DNA of 7,484 bases from Oscillospiraceae bacterium (GTDB lineage: Bacteria; Bacillota; Clostridia; Oscillospirales; Oscillospiraceae), in assembly GCA_902802215.1 (NCBI GenBank), contig CADCLH010000089.1, positions 1-7,484 of the forward strand, read 5' to 3'. Positions 1-5,808 of this stretch are shown piece by piece. The position numbers and the translations under genes are program-made. Under the pieces are notes generated by a model. That model was not told the DNA's origin. It saw nothing but the letters and a program-made list of their open reading frames with translations, and searched no databases. How positions within the stretch are numbered: the first letter of the stretch is position 1; every line of letters starts with the position of its first letter.

Positions 1-271
1 CCCCTTCACCGAGCCGAGCTGCGAGCTGGACATCCAGTGCCACAAGTGCGGCGGCAAGGGCTGCCCGACCTGCAAGGGCGAGGGCTGGATCGAGGTCCTC
101 GGCGCCGGCATGGTGCACCCCAAGGTGCTCGCCGGCTGCGGCATCGACCCGGACGTCTACTCCGGCTGGGCCTTCGGCATGGGTCTGGAGCGCCTTGCGA
201 TGGGCGAGTACAAGATCACGGATCTGCGTCTGATCTTCGAGAACGACGTCAGATTCCTCGAGCAGTTCTAA
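1..271 (+). CDS. pheS: Phenylalanyl-tRNA synthetase alpha subunit, C-terminal part (5' end outside window)
   Basis: PheS is the catalytic subunit of the cytoplasmic (alpha-beta)2 enzyme that charges tRNA-Phe with phenylalanine using ATP. Only the last 89 residues are here, read from base 2 to the TAA at 269-271. The fragment opens with PFTEPS, part of the class II synthetase core, and contains LGAGMVHPKVL and the motif-3 region AFGMGLERLAM. It ends in NDVRFLEQF, the usual PheS C-terminus. Between PFTEPS and LGAGMVHP is a cysteine-rich insert, CHKCGGKGCPTCKG, with CxxC pairs that could bind zinc. As I recall it, this insert is common in Firmicutes PheS and absent from the E. coli protein. The stop codon shares its last A with the pheT Shine-Dalgarno, so pheS and pheT form an operon. 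Identification is secure. Confidence 0.97.
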   Translation, partial: PFTEPSCELDIQCHKCGGKGCPTCKGEGWIEVLGAGMVHPKVLAGCGIDPDVYSGWAFGMGLERLAMGEYKITDLRLIFENDVRFLEQF

Positions 272-276
272 GGAGG
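271..276 (+). promoter_or_regulatory. Ribosome binding site of pheT
   Basis: A perfect AGGAGG lies 8 nt before the pheT ATG at 285. Its first A is the last base of the pheS stop codon, so ribosomes finishing pheS end on the pheT initiation region. It fixes the pheT start. Confidence 0.9.
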
Positions 277-284
277 GCAGACAG

Positions 285-2975
285 ATGGATCTATCCAGAA
301 AATGGCTCAATGAGTTCGTGGACCTTCCGCTCTCGGAGGTCGACGACCACAGCTTCGCCGAGGCCATGAGCATCTCCGGCTCCAAGGTGGAGGTCACCGA
401 GGACCTGAGCGTCAAGATCAAGAACGTGGTGGTCGGGCGCATCGTCAAGCTCGACAAGCACCCCAACTCCGACCACATGCTGGTCGCGATGGTCGACGTC
501 GGCGAGGGCGAGCCCCGCCAGATCTGCACCGGCGCCTGGAACGTGCATGTGGGCGATCTGGTCCCCACGGCCCTGCACAACGCCCTGCTGCCGAACGGCA
601 CGAAGATCATGAAGGGCAAGCTGCGCGGCGTGAAGTCCGACGGCATGCTCTGCTCGCTCCGGGAGCTCGGCTGCACCACGCACGACTTCCCCTACGCGGT
701 CATCAAGCCCGCCGCCCTTTTGAACGACTACCACCCCCTCGACCCCGACAAGCCCTCGATCTCCGCCGACATCAAGGCGGGCGACAGGATCTTCGGCAAG
801 GTCGTGGCCGCGCTGGTCGTGGACGTGGCCCCCGCGGGCGTCAACCTCTGGGACGTCGCGCTCTCTCTGGGCGAGAGCGACGTTGAGGCCGTCTTCGACT
901 GCCAGAACCTCCACGCGGGCGACATGGTTGCCTACGACACGGCCAAGAACCGCATCCTCACGCCCGAGGACCTGCGCGCCAGGCCCGAGGAGTTCCCCAA
1001 CTGCATCACCGACGGCATCCTGATCCTGCACGAGGACTGCAAGCCCGGCGACGATATGCGCGTGCTGCTCGGCATGGACGACCATGTGGTCGAGTTCGAG
1101 ATCACCCCCAACCGCCCCGACTGTCTGTGCATGATCGGTCTGGCGCGCGAGGCGGCCGTGACCTTCAACAAGCCGCTGAAGCTGCACGAGCCGGTCGTGA
1201 AGGCCGAGGCCGGCGGCGACATCAACGACTACGCGAAGATCGTCATCGAGGACCCGCTGTGCGTGCGCTACACCGCGCGCATGGTCAGGAACGTGAAGAT
1301 CGCTCCGTCCCCCGCCTGGATGCGCGAGCGCATCCGCAACGCGGGCATGCGTCCGATCAACAACATCGTCGACATCACCAACTACGTCATGCTTGAGTAC
1401 GGCCAGCCGATGCACGCCTTCGACTTCTCCTGCGTCAAGGACGGCGAGATCCACGTCCGCTGCGCCCGCGAGGGCGAGACCATCCAGACCCTGGACGGCA
1501 CGGAGCGCGCGCTCTCGACCAGCATGCTGTGCATCTGCGACACCGAGAAGCCCGTCGGCGTGGCGGGCGTCATGGGCGGCGCGAACAGCGAGATCGTGGG
1601 CGACACCGGCATGGTCCTCTTCGAGTCCGCCAACTTCAACGGCGCCTCGATCCGCCGCACCGCCACGGCCCTCGGCATGCGCACCGACGCCTCGGGCCGC
1701 TACGAGAAGGGTCTCGACCCGCAGAACACCTGGCCGGCTGTGCAGCGCGCCTGCGAGCTCATTGAGCTGCTGGGCGCGGGCGAGGTCGTCGGCGGCGTCA
1801 TCGACGTAAAGTCCGAGCCGCTGAAGGAGACCACGCTGAAGCTCGAGCCGGAGAAGGTCAACGCTCTGCTCGGCACGGACATCGACAAGGACGTCATGCG
1901 CGACATCCTTGTGCGCCTCGGCTTCACGCTCGAGGGCGACGTGATCCACGTGCCCTCCTGGCGCGCGGATGTGGAGCACTACTCCGACATCGCCGAGGAG
2001 GTCGCCCGTTTCTACGGCTACAACGAGATCCCGACCGCGTTTGCCGGCGGCCAGACGACCGCGGGCGGCTACAGCGAGCTGCAGCAGCTCGAGCGGCAGC
2101 TCGGCGCCTGCTGCCGCAGCATGGGCCTGGACGAGATCATCACCTACTCCTTCATCAGCCCGTCGTACTACGACAAGATCCGCTGGAGCCCGGACGATCC
2201 GCGGCGCGACAGCCTGCGCATCCTCAACCCTCTGGGCGAGGACACCTCGATCATGCGCACGACGATCCTGCCGTCGATGCTGGAGATCCTGACGCGCAAC
2301 TACAACTACCGCAACAAGGCGGCGGCCCTGTACGAGATCGGCCGCATCTACCTCAAGCGCCCGGACGGCATGGCCGACGAGCCGCGCATCGTCTCGCTCG
2401 GCGCCTACGGCGAGAAGATGGACTTCTTCGTGCTCAAGGGCTGGGTCGAGGCGCTGCTGAGGGACCTCGGCGCGTCGCGCCCCCGCTTTGTCGCGGAGAA
2501 GGACAACCCCTCCTACCACCCCGGCCGCTGCGCAAAGGCGTACGTGGGCGAGACCTGCGTAGGCGTGTTCGGCCAGATCCACCCGCTGGTCGCCGCCAAC
2601 TACGGCGTCGACGCCGAATTCTACTGCGCCGAGCTGAGCTTTGACGCGCTGGCCGCGGTCAAGGGCGCGCGCCCGGTCTACAGGCCGCTGCCGCGCTTCC
2701 CCTCGGTCACGCGCGACATTGCGGTGGTCTGCAAGGCGTCGATCCCCGTGGGCGAGATGGTCGACTGCATCCTCGCAAACGGCGGGGCGTACCTCAAGGA
2801 CTGCACGCTCTTCGACGTGTACACGGGCAGCCACATCGCCCCCGGCATGAAGTCGGTGGCCTTCTCGCTGACCATGCGCTCGGACGATCAGACGCTGACC
2901 GACGACCACGCCGAGGAGACGGTCGCGAAGGTGCTCAAGGCTCTGGGCGAGACCTTCGGCGCGGTGATGCGCTGA
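285..2975 (+). CDS. pheT: Phenylalanyl-tRNA synthetase beta subunit with an extra ~100-residue segment
   Basis: PheT is the non-catalytic beta subunit of phenylalanyl-tRNA synthetase. It binds tRNA-Phe and, through B3/B4, hydrolyses mischarged Tyr-tRNA-Phe. Visible domains: an N-terminal EMAP/tRNA-binding domain (about 39-135, with HPNSDHMLV and GMLCS); the link DHVVEFEITPNRPDC (266-280); B3/B4 (about 325-500, with RPINNIVDITNYV, GVAGVMGGANSE and GMRTDASGRYEKG); B5 (about 516-583, ending EEVARFYGYNEIP); the class II-like core B6/B7 (about 595-790); and the C-terminal FDX-ACB anticodon-binding domain (about 800-896, PRFPSVTRDIAVV). At 896 residues it is longer than the roughly 800 usual in the family. 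The extra length lies at about 139-240, between FPYA and ITDGILIL, where most relatives run on directly. No frameshift is seen and codon use is uniformly GC-rich. The ATG at 285 follows a perfect SD. Confidence 0.97.
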   Translation: MDLSRKWLNEFVDLPLSEVDDHSFAEAMSISGSKVEVTEDLSVKIKNVVVGRIVKLDKHPNSDHMLVAMVDVGEGEPRQICTGAWNVHVGDLVPTALHNALLPNGTKIMKGKLRGVKSDGMLCSLRELGCTTHDFPYAVIKPAALLNDYHPLDPDKPSISADIKAGDRIFGKVVAALVVDVAPAGVNLWDVALSLGESDVEAVFDCQNLHAGDMVAYDTAKNRILTPEDLRARPEEFPNCITDGILILHEDCKPGDDMRVLLGMDDHVVEFEITPNRPDCLCMIGLAREAAVTFNKPLKLHEPVVKAEAGGDINDYAKIVIEDPLCVRYTARMVRNVKIAPSPAWMRERIRNAGMRPINNIVDITNYVMLEYGQPMHAFDFSCVKDGEIHVRCAREGETIQTLDGTERALSTSMLCICDTEKPVGVAGVMGGANSEIVGDTGMVLFESANFNGASIRRTATALGMRTDASGRYEKGLDPQNTWPAVQRACELIELLGAGEVVGGVIDVKSEPLKETTLKLEPEKVNALLGTDIDKDVMRDILVRLGFTLEGDVIHVPSWRADVEHYSDIAEEVARFYGYNEIPTAFAGGQTTAGGYSELQQLERQLGACCRSMGLDEIITYSFISPSYYDKIRWSPDDPRRDSLRILNPLGEDTSIMRTTILPSMLEILTRNYNYRNKAAALYEIGRIYLKRPDGMADEPRIVSLGAYGEKMDFFVLKGWVEALLRDLGASRPRFVAEKDNPSYHPGRCAKAYVGETCVGVFGQIHPLVAANYGVDAEFYCAELSFDALAAVKGARPVYRPLPRFPSVTRDIAVVCKASIPVGEMVDCILANGGAYLKDCTLFDVYTGSHIAPGMKSVAFSLTMRSDDQTLTDDHAEETVAKVLKALGETFGAVMR

Positions 2976-3009
2976 GAGACGGCTTCAGAAAAATTAAGTC
3001 TTTTTTGAC

Positions 3010-3039
3010 TTTACTTGTCCGGCCTGTCAGGTATATAAT
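3010..3039 (+). promoter_or_regulatory. Candidate sigma-A promoter of the ireB-family gene
   Basis: A perfect TATAAT at 3034-3039 is preceded, after an 18-bp spacer, by TTTACT (3010-3015), which matches TTGACA at 4 of 6 positions. A better hexamer, TTGACT at 3005-3010, sits 23 bp from the -10, which is too far. This AT-rich patch lies between two GC-rich genes, with a predicted start about 25-30 nt before the ATG at 3073. No convincing intrinsic terminator separates it from pheT, so some read-through from pheST is possible. Confidence 0.6.
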
Positions 3040-3072
3040 AAGAACAGGATAGAATAAAGGACAGGTGAGAGC

Positions 3073-3315
3073 ATGGAAGACGCAACCAGAAAATTTACGG
3101 CGCTCGACTCGAAAGCCGAAATGAAGGAGATCCTCTCCTCCGTCTACAACTCCCTGATGGTCAAGGGCTACGACCCCATCAACCAGATCGTGGGTTACAT
3201 CCTCTCCGAGGACCCGACCTACATCACCAACTACAACCACGCCCGCACGCTCATCTGCCGCATCGACCGGGATGAGCTGATGCAGGAGCTGCTCAAATGC
3301 TACCTTGACAAGTGA
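3073..3315 (+). CDS. ireB: IreB-family regulatory phosphoprotein (UPF0297/DUF965)
   Basis: This is an 80-residue acidic cytoplasmic protein matching the IreB/UPF0297 family along its whole length. The family core is clear: KGYDPINQIVGYILSEDP (32-49), YITNYNHARTLI (51-62) and RDELMQELLKCYL (66-78). In Enterococcus faecalis, IreB is phosphorylated on N-terminal threonines by the PASTA kinase IreK and affects cephalosporin resistance; the Bacillus relative is YrzL. Here Thr5, in a TxxF context, and Thr9 are the candidate equivalents, which is inference. An SD-like AGGTGA (3063-3068) stands 4 nt before the ATG, and an alternative AAAGGA lies at 3056-3061. In many Firmicutes this gene precedes ruvX (yrrK) and a DUF1292 gene. 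Here it has its own promoter candidate, is followed at once by a terminator, and neither partner is present. Confidence 0.93.
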   Translation: MEDATRKFTALDSKAEMKEILSSVYNSLMVKGYDPINQIVGYILSEDPTYITNYNHARTLICRIDRDELMQELLKCYLDK

Positions 3316-3327
3316 GCTGAAGACGGG

Positions 3328-3370
3328 AACGCCGCCGGTGCGCACGCACCGGCGGCGTTTCTATGTTTTT
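3328..3370 (+). terminator. Strong intrinsic terminator after ireB
   Basis: A perfect 14-bp GC-rich stem (3328-3341 with 3346-3359) closes on a 4-nt loop. It is followed by the T-rich run TTTCTATGTTTTT. It begins 12 nt after the ireB stop codon and should end that transcript. Confidence 0.9.
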
Positions 3371-3423
3371 CCTCATTGTGAGCCGTCCTCACACTGCCCC
3401 TTGCGCCCGGCCTCCCCCCTGTA

Positions 3424-3460
3424 CGTCATTGCGAGGCCCCGCAGGGGCCGTGGCAATCCG
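3424..3460. repeat. REP-like imperfect palindrome (GTCATTGCGAGG...GTGGCAATCC type)
   Basis: The left arm ATTGCGAGGCCCC and the right arm GGGGCCGTGGCAAT are complementary except around the GA/CAC in the middle of the arm, giving a hairpin with a short loop. From memory, sequences opening CGTCATTGCGAGG and closing GTGGCAATCC are dispersed intergenic repeats in several bacterial groups, including gut Clostridia. Only one copy is in this window, so its repetitive nature cannot be shown here. Confidence 0.6.
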
Positions 3461-3487
3461 TTTCTCCTGCCGCCCCCGGCAGCCCTG

Positions 3488-3570
3488 CCTTCCCCTTTAT
3501 GGGGAAGGTACCCGAAGGGCGGATGAAGTGTCGCCCCCGCCGCATGCGGCGGGGGATTCTTTTACGGTTG
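3488..3570. repeat. Composite palindromic intergenic repeat unit
   Basis: Two hairpins sit close together. The first is CCTTCCCC/GGGGAAGG (3488-3495 with 3501-3508, loop TTTAT). The second is a perfect 22-bp palindrome at 3534-3555 with C5 and G5 ends, followed by ATTCTTTTACGG. Between them is CCCGAAGGGCGGATGAAGTG. The module looks like a dispersed repeat I associate with Oscillospiraceae-type genomes. The second hairpin plus its T-rich tail could also act as a weak terminator. Confidence 0.55.
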
Positions 3571-3721
3571 ACGCGCAGGATTCAGAACGGTCGGATTTGC
3601 TGCGCCGGGGTGAAGGGATCGCTCTCATCGTCCTCCCGGCAGCCGCCGTTCTGCTGCCGGTCCAGTCCTTGCCGCTTCGCCTGTTGCTGTTCTTCCGTCT
3701 TGTCATCTCTCCCGGCCATAG

Positions 3722-3761
3722 GCAAAAAAACGGAAAGAAAGCAAAAAAACGGAAAGAAAGC
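3722..3761. repeat. Tandem duplication of a 19-bp purine-rich unit
   Basis: Two identical 19-bp copies of GCAAAAAAACGGAAAGAAA occupy 3722-3740 and 3741-3759, followed by GC, the start of a third. The repeat sits at the border between GC-rich repeats and the AT-rich insert. It may be a slippage product or a boundary scar. No function is evident. Confidence 0.9.
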
Positions 3762-3766
3762 GATGC

Positions 3767-3795
3767 TTGCATTCAAACAAATGACATGGTAAAAT
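3767..3795 (+). promoter_or_regulatory. Candidate extended -10 promoter of the membrane glycosyltransferase gene
   Basis: TTGCAT (3767-3772; only TTG fits the -35 consensus) is separated by 17 bp from TAAAAT (3790-3795; 5 of 6 matches). A TG one base before the -10 gives TGGTAAAAT, an extended -10 that can make up for a weak -35. Start of transcription would fall at about 3802, the first base of the long inverted repeat. That agreement supports the call. Confidence 0.55.
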
Positions 3796-3801
3796 AAAAG
3801 T

Positions 3802-3914
3802 GCTATACAAACTTCATATTATTCCACACATTGAGAATGTGTTTTTATCTCTCGGTAAAAACGCACTCTCCATTTTACCATTCTCTTTGTGTGGATGACA
3901 GAAGTTTGTGTAGC
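3802..3914 (+). ncRNA. Candidate structured leader RNA, one long interrupted hairpin
   Basis: The two ends pair: GCTATACAAACTTC (3802-3815) with GAAGTTTGTGTAGC (3901-3914), where the single mismatch is a G-U wobble in RNA. Further pairs nest inside in order: TCCACACA (3823-3830) with TGTGTGGA (3888-3895); GAGAAT (3833-3838) with ATTCTC (3880-3885); GTG (3839-3841) with CAC (3864-3866); and TTTTTA (3842-3847) with TAAAAA (3856-3861), around an 8-nt loop. Internal loops lie at 3816-3822/3896-3900 and, on one side, 3867-3879. About 37 base pairs nest without conflict. I recognise no known riboswitch or T-box motif. Lying between a promoter and a terminator-like hairpin, it may be a cis-regulatory leader or small RNA. 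A degenerate miniature inverted-repeat element is the alternative. Confidence 0.5.
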
Positions 3915-3938
3915 GACAAGCGGAGCTGTGTGTTTTTC

Positions 3939-3971
3939 GTGTGCAGTTCTGTATGGGGCTGCACACTTTTT
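3939..3971 (+). terminator. Terminator-like hairpin just upstream of the RBS (possible attenuator)
   Basis: GTGTGCAG (3939-3946) pairs perfectly with CTGCACAC (3959-3966) across a 12-nt loop and is followed at once by five T residues (3967-3971). The SD of the next gene begins 7 nt later. A terminator in the leader of its own gene is the usual arrangement for attenuation. The stem is only 8 bp, so its strength is uncertain. Confidence 0.45.
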
Positions 3972-3977
3972 GTGTCT

Positions 3978-3983
3978 GGAGAG
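3978..3983 (+). promoter_or_regulatory. Ribosome binding site that sets the start of the membrane protein gene
   Basis: GGAGAG lies 8 nt before the ATG at 3992. It favours that ATG over the in-frame GTG at 3941, which is inside the 3939-3966 hairpin and lacks an SD. Confidence 0.8.
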
Positions 3984-3991
3984 ATAAAAAT

Positions 3992-5683
3992 ATGGACTTG
4001 ACTGACAGAATACTATCCACTGACAATGAAGGCAGAGAATATAAGTCTTCCTGCGCTCATGTGAAGAGGTCGCTTTCAGCAAAGGACCCTTTTTTTATTG
4101 TTCTTCTGTCCGCAGCAATTCTTTTTCTACTGATCTCGCGGATAATTACTGTAACACATAATATGGATCTTCATCAGGATGAAAGTGCGTTTTACGAATC
4201 CGCAAACAGTTTGATGCGTTTTCTCTCCGGACGCGAAAACTCTTATTCCGAGGTAAAAGAATACCCCGAAGGCGCAATCGTATTACAGCTGCCATTTCAT
4301 ATTGCTGCGTCCTTATTTCGTCATGCCACCGGGATTGATCTCTCCCTAAGACTGCGGGGACGAATTGCTTCCATTCTCTATTTCGTTTTCGGCGCGGTTT
4401 TGGGCTCCTTGCTTGAATACCGATTTATCGGGAAGAACAAATCTTCTGTTTTGGCCTATTTCCTTATTCTCGTTTTTTCCGTTATGCATATCGAGCAATC
4501 CCGGTACGGTACGGGTGATCCCATCTCGTTTTTTCTTATGATGGCAATTCTCTATCTGACAGCAATTGGGGTAGAAAAAAGCAAAAAGAAAAGATGGTTG
4601 CCTTGGCTGTGTGCAGGCTTTCTCTGTGGTTTGTTGTGCGCTGTGAAATACCCGCTGTTGTTCTGGGCCGTGATTCCGATCACTGTTGCCTGGAACGCAG
4701 AAAGGGGAGCAGATCACCGCAGGGGGCTGATTCCAGCGCTGATCGCTTGTGCTGTTCCGCTCGGCTTTCTGTTTGCATCCCCGAAAGTTGCCGTTGATCC
4801 GGCCTATATCATCAGAGTTTGCTTTCGTGAGTTAAACAGTTATTCCGGCAGTGATTATTCGGGGGTAGGCAGTCCGTTGAGCCATCTGGTTTCTGTCACG
4901 CTCTATGCTTTTTTCTATGCGGGGTTTCCATTTGCTCCAATATTCGCTGCTCTGGCAATAAAAGAAGGTTCTCGGTTTGGGAAGAAGGATAGCCCAATAT
5001 CGTTTCTGTTCAACAGATTGCTTCCTTGCTTGATTATTCTGTTTTTTGTTTACAACCTGTTCGTAAGAAACTTAGCCATGAGGACCTATTATCCGCTTTT
5101 CTTTCTGGTAGATCTGTATGTTGCCGCATACCTTGGAAAGCAATCCGGCAGAAAGACGAAGACAATTCTTTGTATTCTCACATTCATATTTTTGGCGCGG
5201 GGAATCTATTTCATCGCGGCCCTGACGGAAAAGACCGGGGCAAAAAACCTGCGGGCTTCAATCGTTCAGGCTACTGACGATTCCTGGCAAAAGACAACCT
5301 TCTTAAATCCCGGTACGTTTATCTACTATCATATCGGTCCCTCCATTGCGCATTCAATCGAACCTGAGTCAAAACGTTTGACAGATCCAGAATTTGAAGA
5401 TTCTTCCCGTTTAGCGCTCGGTCCGGGCGAGTTGCTTATTACCGGGTCAATCGAACGCTTTTTTGCGGGGCATTGGGAGGACGATCTCTTTCCGGTAGGC
5501 AATTCAGAGGCCAGCACACTCAACGCGCGCTGGGCAGATTTCAAGCGAATCAACCGCAGCTGTTTTGTCGGCTCTGCCTATCCGTCAAGATACTATTATC
5601 TGTTTGGCTATTGGCTAAAAGGTACATCCGGAAGCTATTTTGAGTTCCCTACGAACTACGTCTATTATCGGAGCGCCTACTAA
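3992..5683 (+). CDS. Polytopic membrane protein, probable GT-C (PMT/ArnT-like, GT39-type) glycosyltransferase
   Basis: This 563-residue integral membrane protein probably transfers a sugar from a polyprenyl-phosphate donor to a lipid, glycan or protein outside the membrane; the substrate cannot be told. After a charged cytoplasmic N-terminus comes a first membrane span (about 35-54), then NMDLHQDESAFYESANSLM (57-75). Its acidic residues (Asp60, Asp63, Glu64) sit where GT-C enzymes carry their catalytic Asp in the first outer loop. About ten more hydrophobic segments follow (roughly 126-143, 152-167, 177-194, 201-217, 221-233, 246-263, 297-323, 337-358, 365-381, 390-410). SRYGTGDPISFF (170-181) resembles the second conserved loop of PMT-like enzymes. 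Residues 413-563 form a soluble, probably external domain. The gene is far less GC-rich than its neighbours, with many A/T-ending codons, which suggests horizontal acquisition. It stands alone. GT-C membership is likely; the specific family is uncertain. Confidence 0.75.
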   Translation: MDLTDRILSTDNEGREYKSSCAHVKRSLSAKDPFFIVLLSAAILFLLISRIITVTHNMDLHQDESAFYESANSLMRFLSGRENSYSEVKEYPEGAIVLQLPFHIAASLFRHATGIDLSLRLRGRIASILYFVFGAVLGSLLEYRFIGKNKSSVLAYFLILVFSVMHIEQSRYGTGDPISFFLMMAILYLTAIGVEKSKKKRWLPWLCAGFLCGLLCAVKYPLLFWAVIPITVAWNAERGADHRRGLIPALIACAVPLGFLFASPKVAVDPAYIIRVCFRELNSYSGSDYSGVGSPLSHLVSVTLYAFFYAGFPFAPIFAALAIKEGSRFGKKDSPISFLFNRLLPCLIILFFVYNLFVRNLAMRTYYPLFFLVDLYVAAYLGKQSGRKTKTILCILTFIFLARGIYFIAALTEKTGAKNLRASIVQATDDSWQKTTFLNPGTFIYYHIGPSIAHSIEPESKRLTDPEFEDSSRLALGPGELLITGSIERFFAGHWEDDLFPVGNSEASTLNARWADFKRINRSCFVGSAYPSRYYYLFGYWLKGTSGSYFEFPTNYVYYRSAY

Positions 5684-5712
5684 ACAGTTTGTAAGGGCAG
5701 TCTGACGCGCTG

Positions 5713-5779
5713 ATGCAAAAGAGGCTGTGAAGTCCAGGATAACCCTCGGGTTTCCTTTTCTTCACAGCCCCTTTTGCAT
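5713..5779. terminator. Bidirectional terminator between convergent genes
   Basis: A 20-bp inverted repeat with one mismatch pairs 5713-5732 (ATGCAAAAGAGGCTGTGAAG) with 5760-5779. The apical region holds a small second hairpin, AACC/GGTT (5741-5744 with 5749-5752), followed by TTCCTTTTC. Both arms end in short T-runs when read outward (CTTTTGCAT). It lies between the + strand membrane protein gene (stop at 5683) and the minus-strand regulator gene (stop at 5809), where a shared terminator is expected. Confidence 0.75.
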
Positions 5780-5808
5780 AACTCAGGAGCAACAAGTCTC
5801 AGGCCACG

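Larger units (their letters stand above)
3371..3766. other. Gene-free intergenic stretch rich in short palindromes
   Basis: I see no credible gene here. Open frames exist on both strands but have repeat-derived, low-complexity translations, no good ribosome binding sites and no family likeness. The stretch holds the palindromic repeats listed separately at 3424-3460 and 3488-3570. It also has an 8-bp stem CCGGCAGC/GCTGCCGG (3636-3643 with 3653-3660) and the tandem duplication at 3722-3761. Composition falls from GC-rich to AT-rich near its right end. Confidence 0.7.

Noticed and set aside
291..2909. Long open frame on the minus strand opposite pheT
   Set aside because: It is a shadow of the GC-rich codon pattern of pheT. 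Its translation is Val/Asp/Ala/His/Arg-rich, with no domain and no ribosome binding site, and pheT is a certain gene.
3028..3065. CAGG occurring three times at 17-bp spacing (3028, 3045, 3062)
   Set aside because: Beyond CAGG the units match poorly, and the copies fall in the promoter spacer and near the SD. This is most likely coincidence.
3534..3555. 22-bp GC palindrome as a stand-alone gene terminator
   Set aside because: No gene ends just before it and the T-run is short. It fits better as part of the composite repeat.
3424..3761. CRISPR array
   Set aside because: The repeats are unlike one another, the only exact repeat is tandem without spacers, and no cas gene is present.
3363..3797. 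144-residue open frame on the + strand across the repeats
   Set aside because: It begins in the T-rich tail of the ireB terminator, runs through palindromic repeats and the tandem duplication, has no family likeness, and is low in complexity. It is a chance frame in repeat DNA.
3802..3914. Integron attC site or IS200/IS605-type end
   Set aside because: The core sites RYYYAAC and GTTRRRY are not present at the palindrome ends, and no integrase or TnpA-like gene is nearby.
3941..3991. GTG start that would lengthen the membrane protein by 17 residues
   Set aside because: It lies in the stem of the 3939-3966 hairpin and has no SD. The ATG at 3992 has GGAGAG 8 nt upstream.
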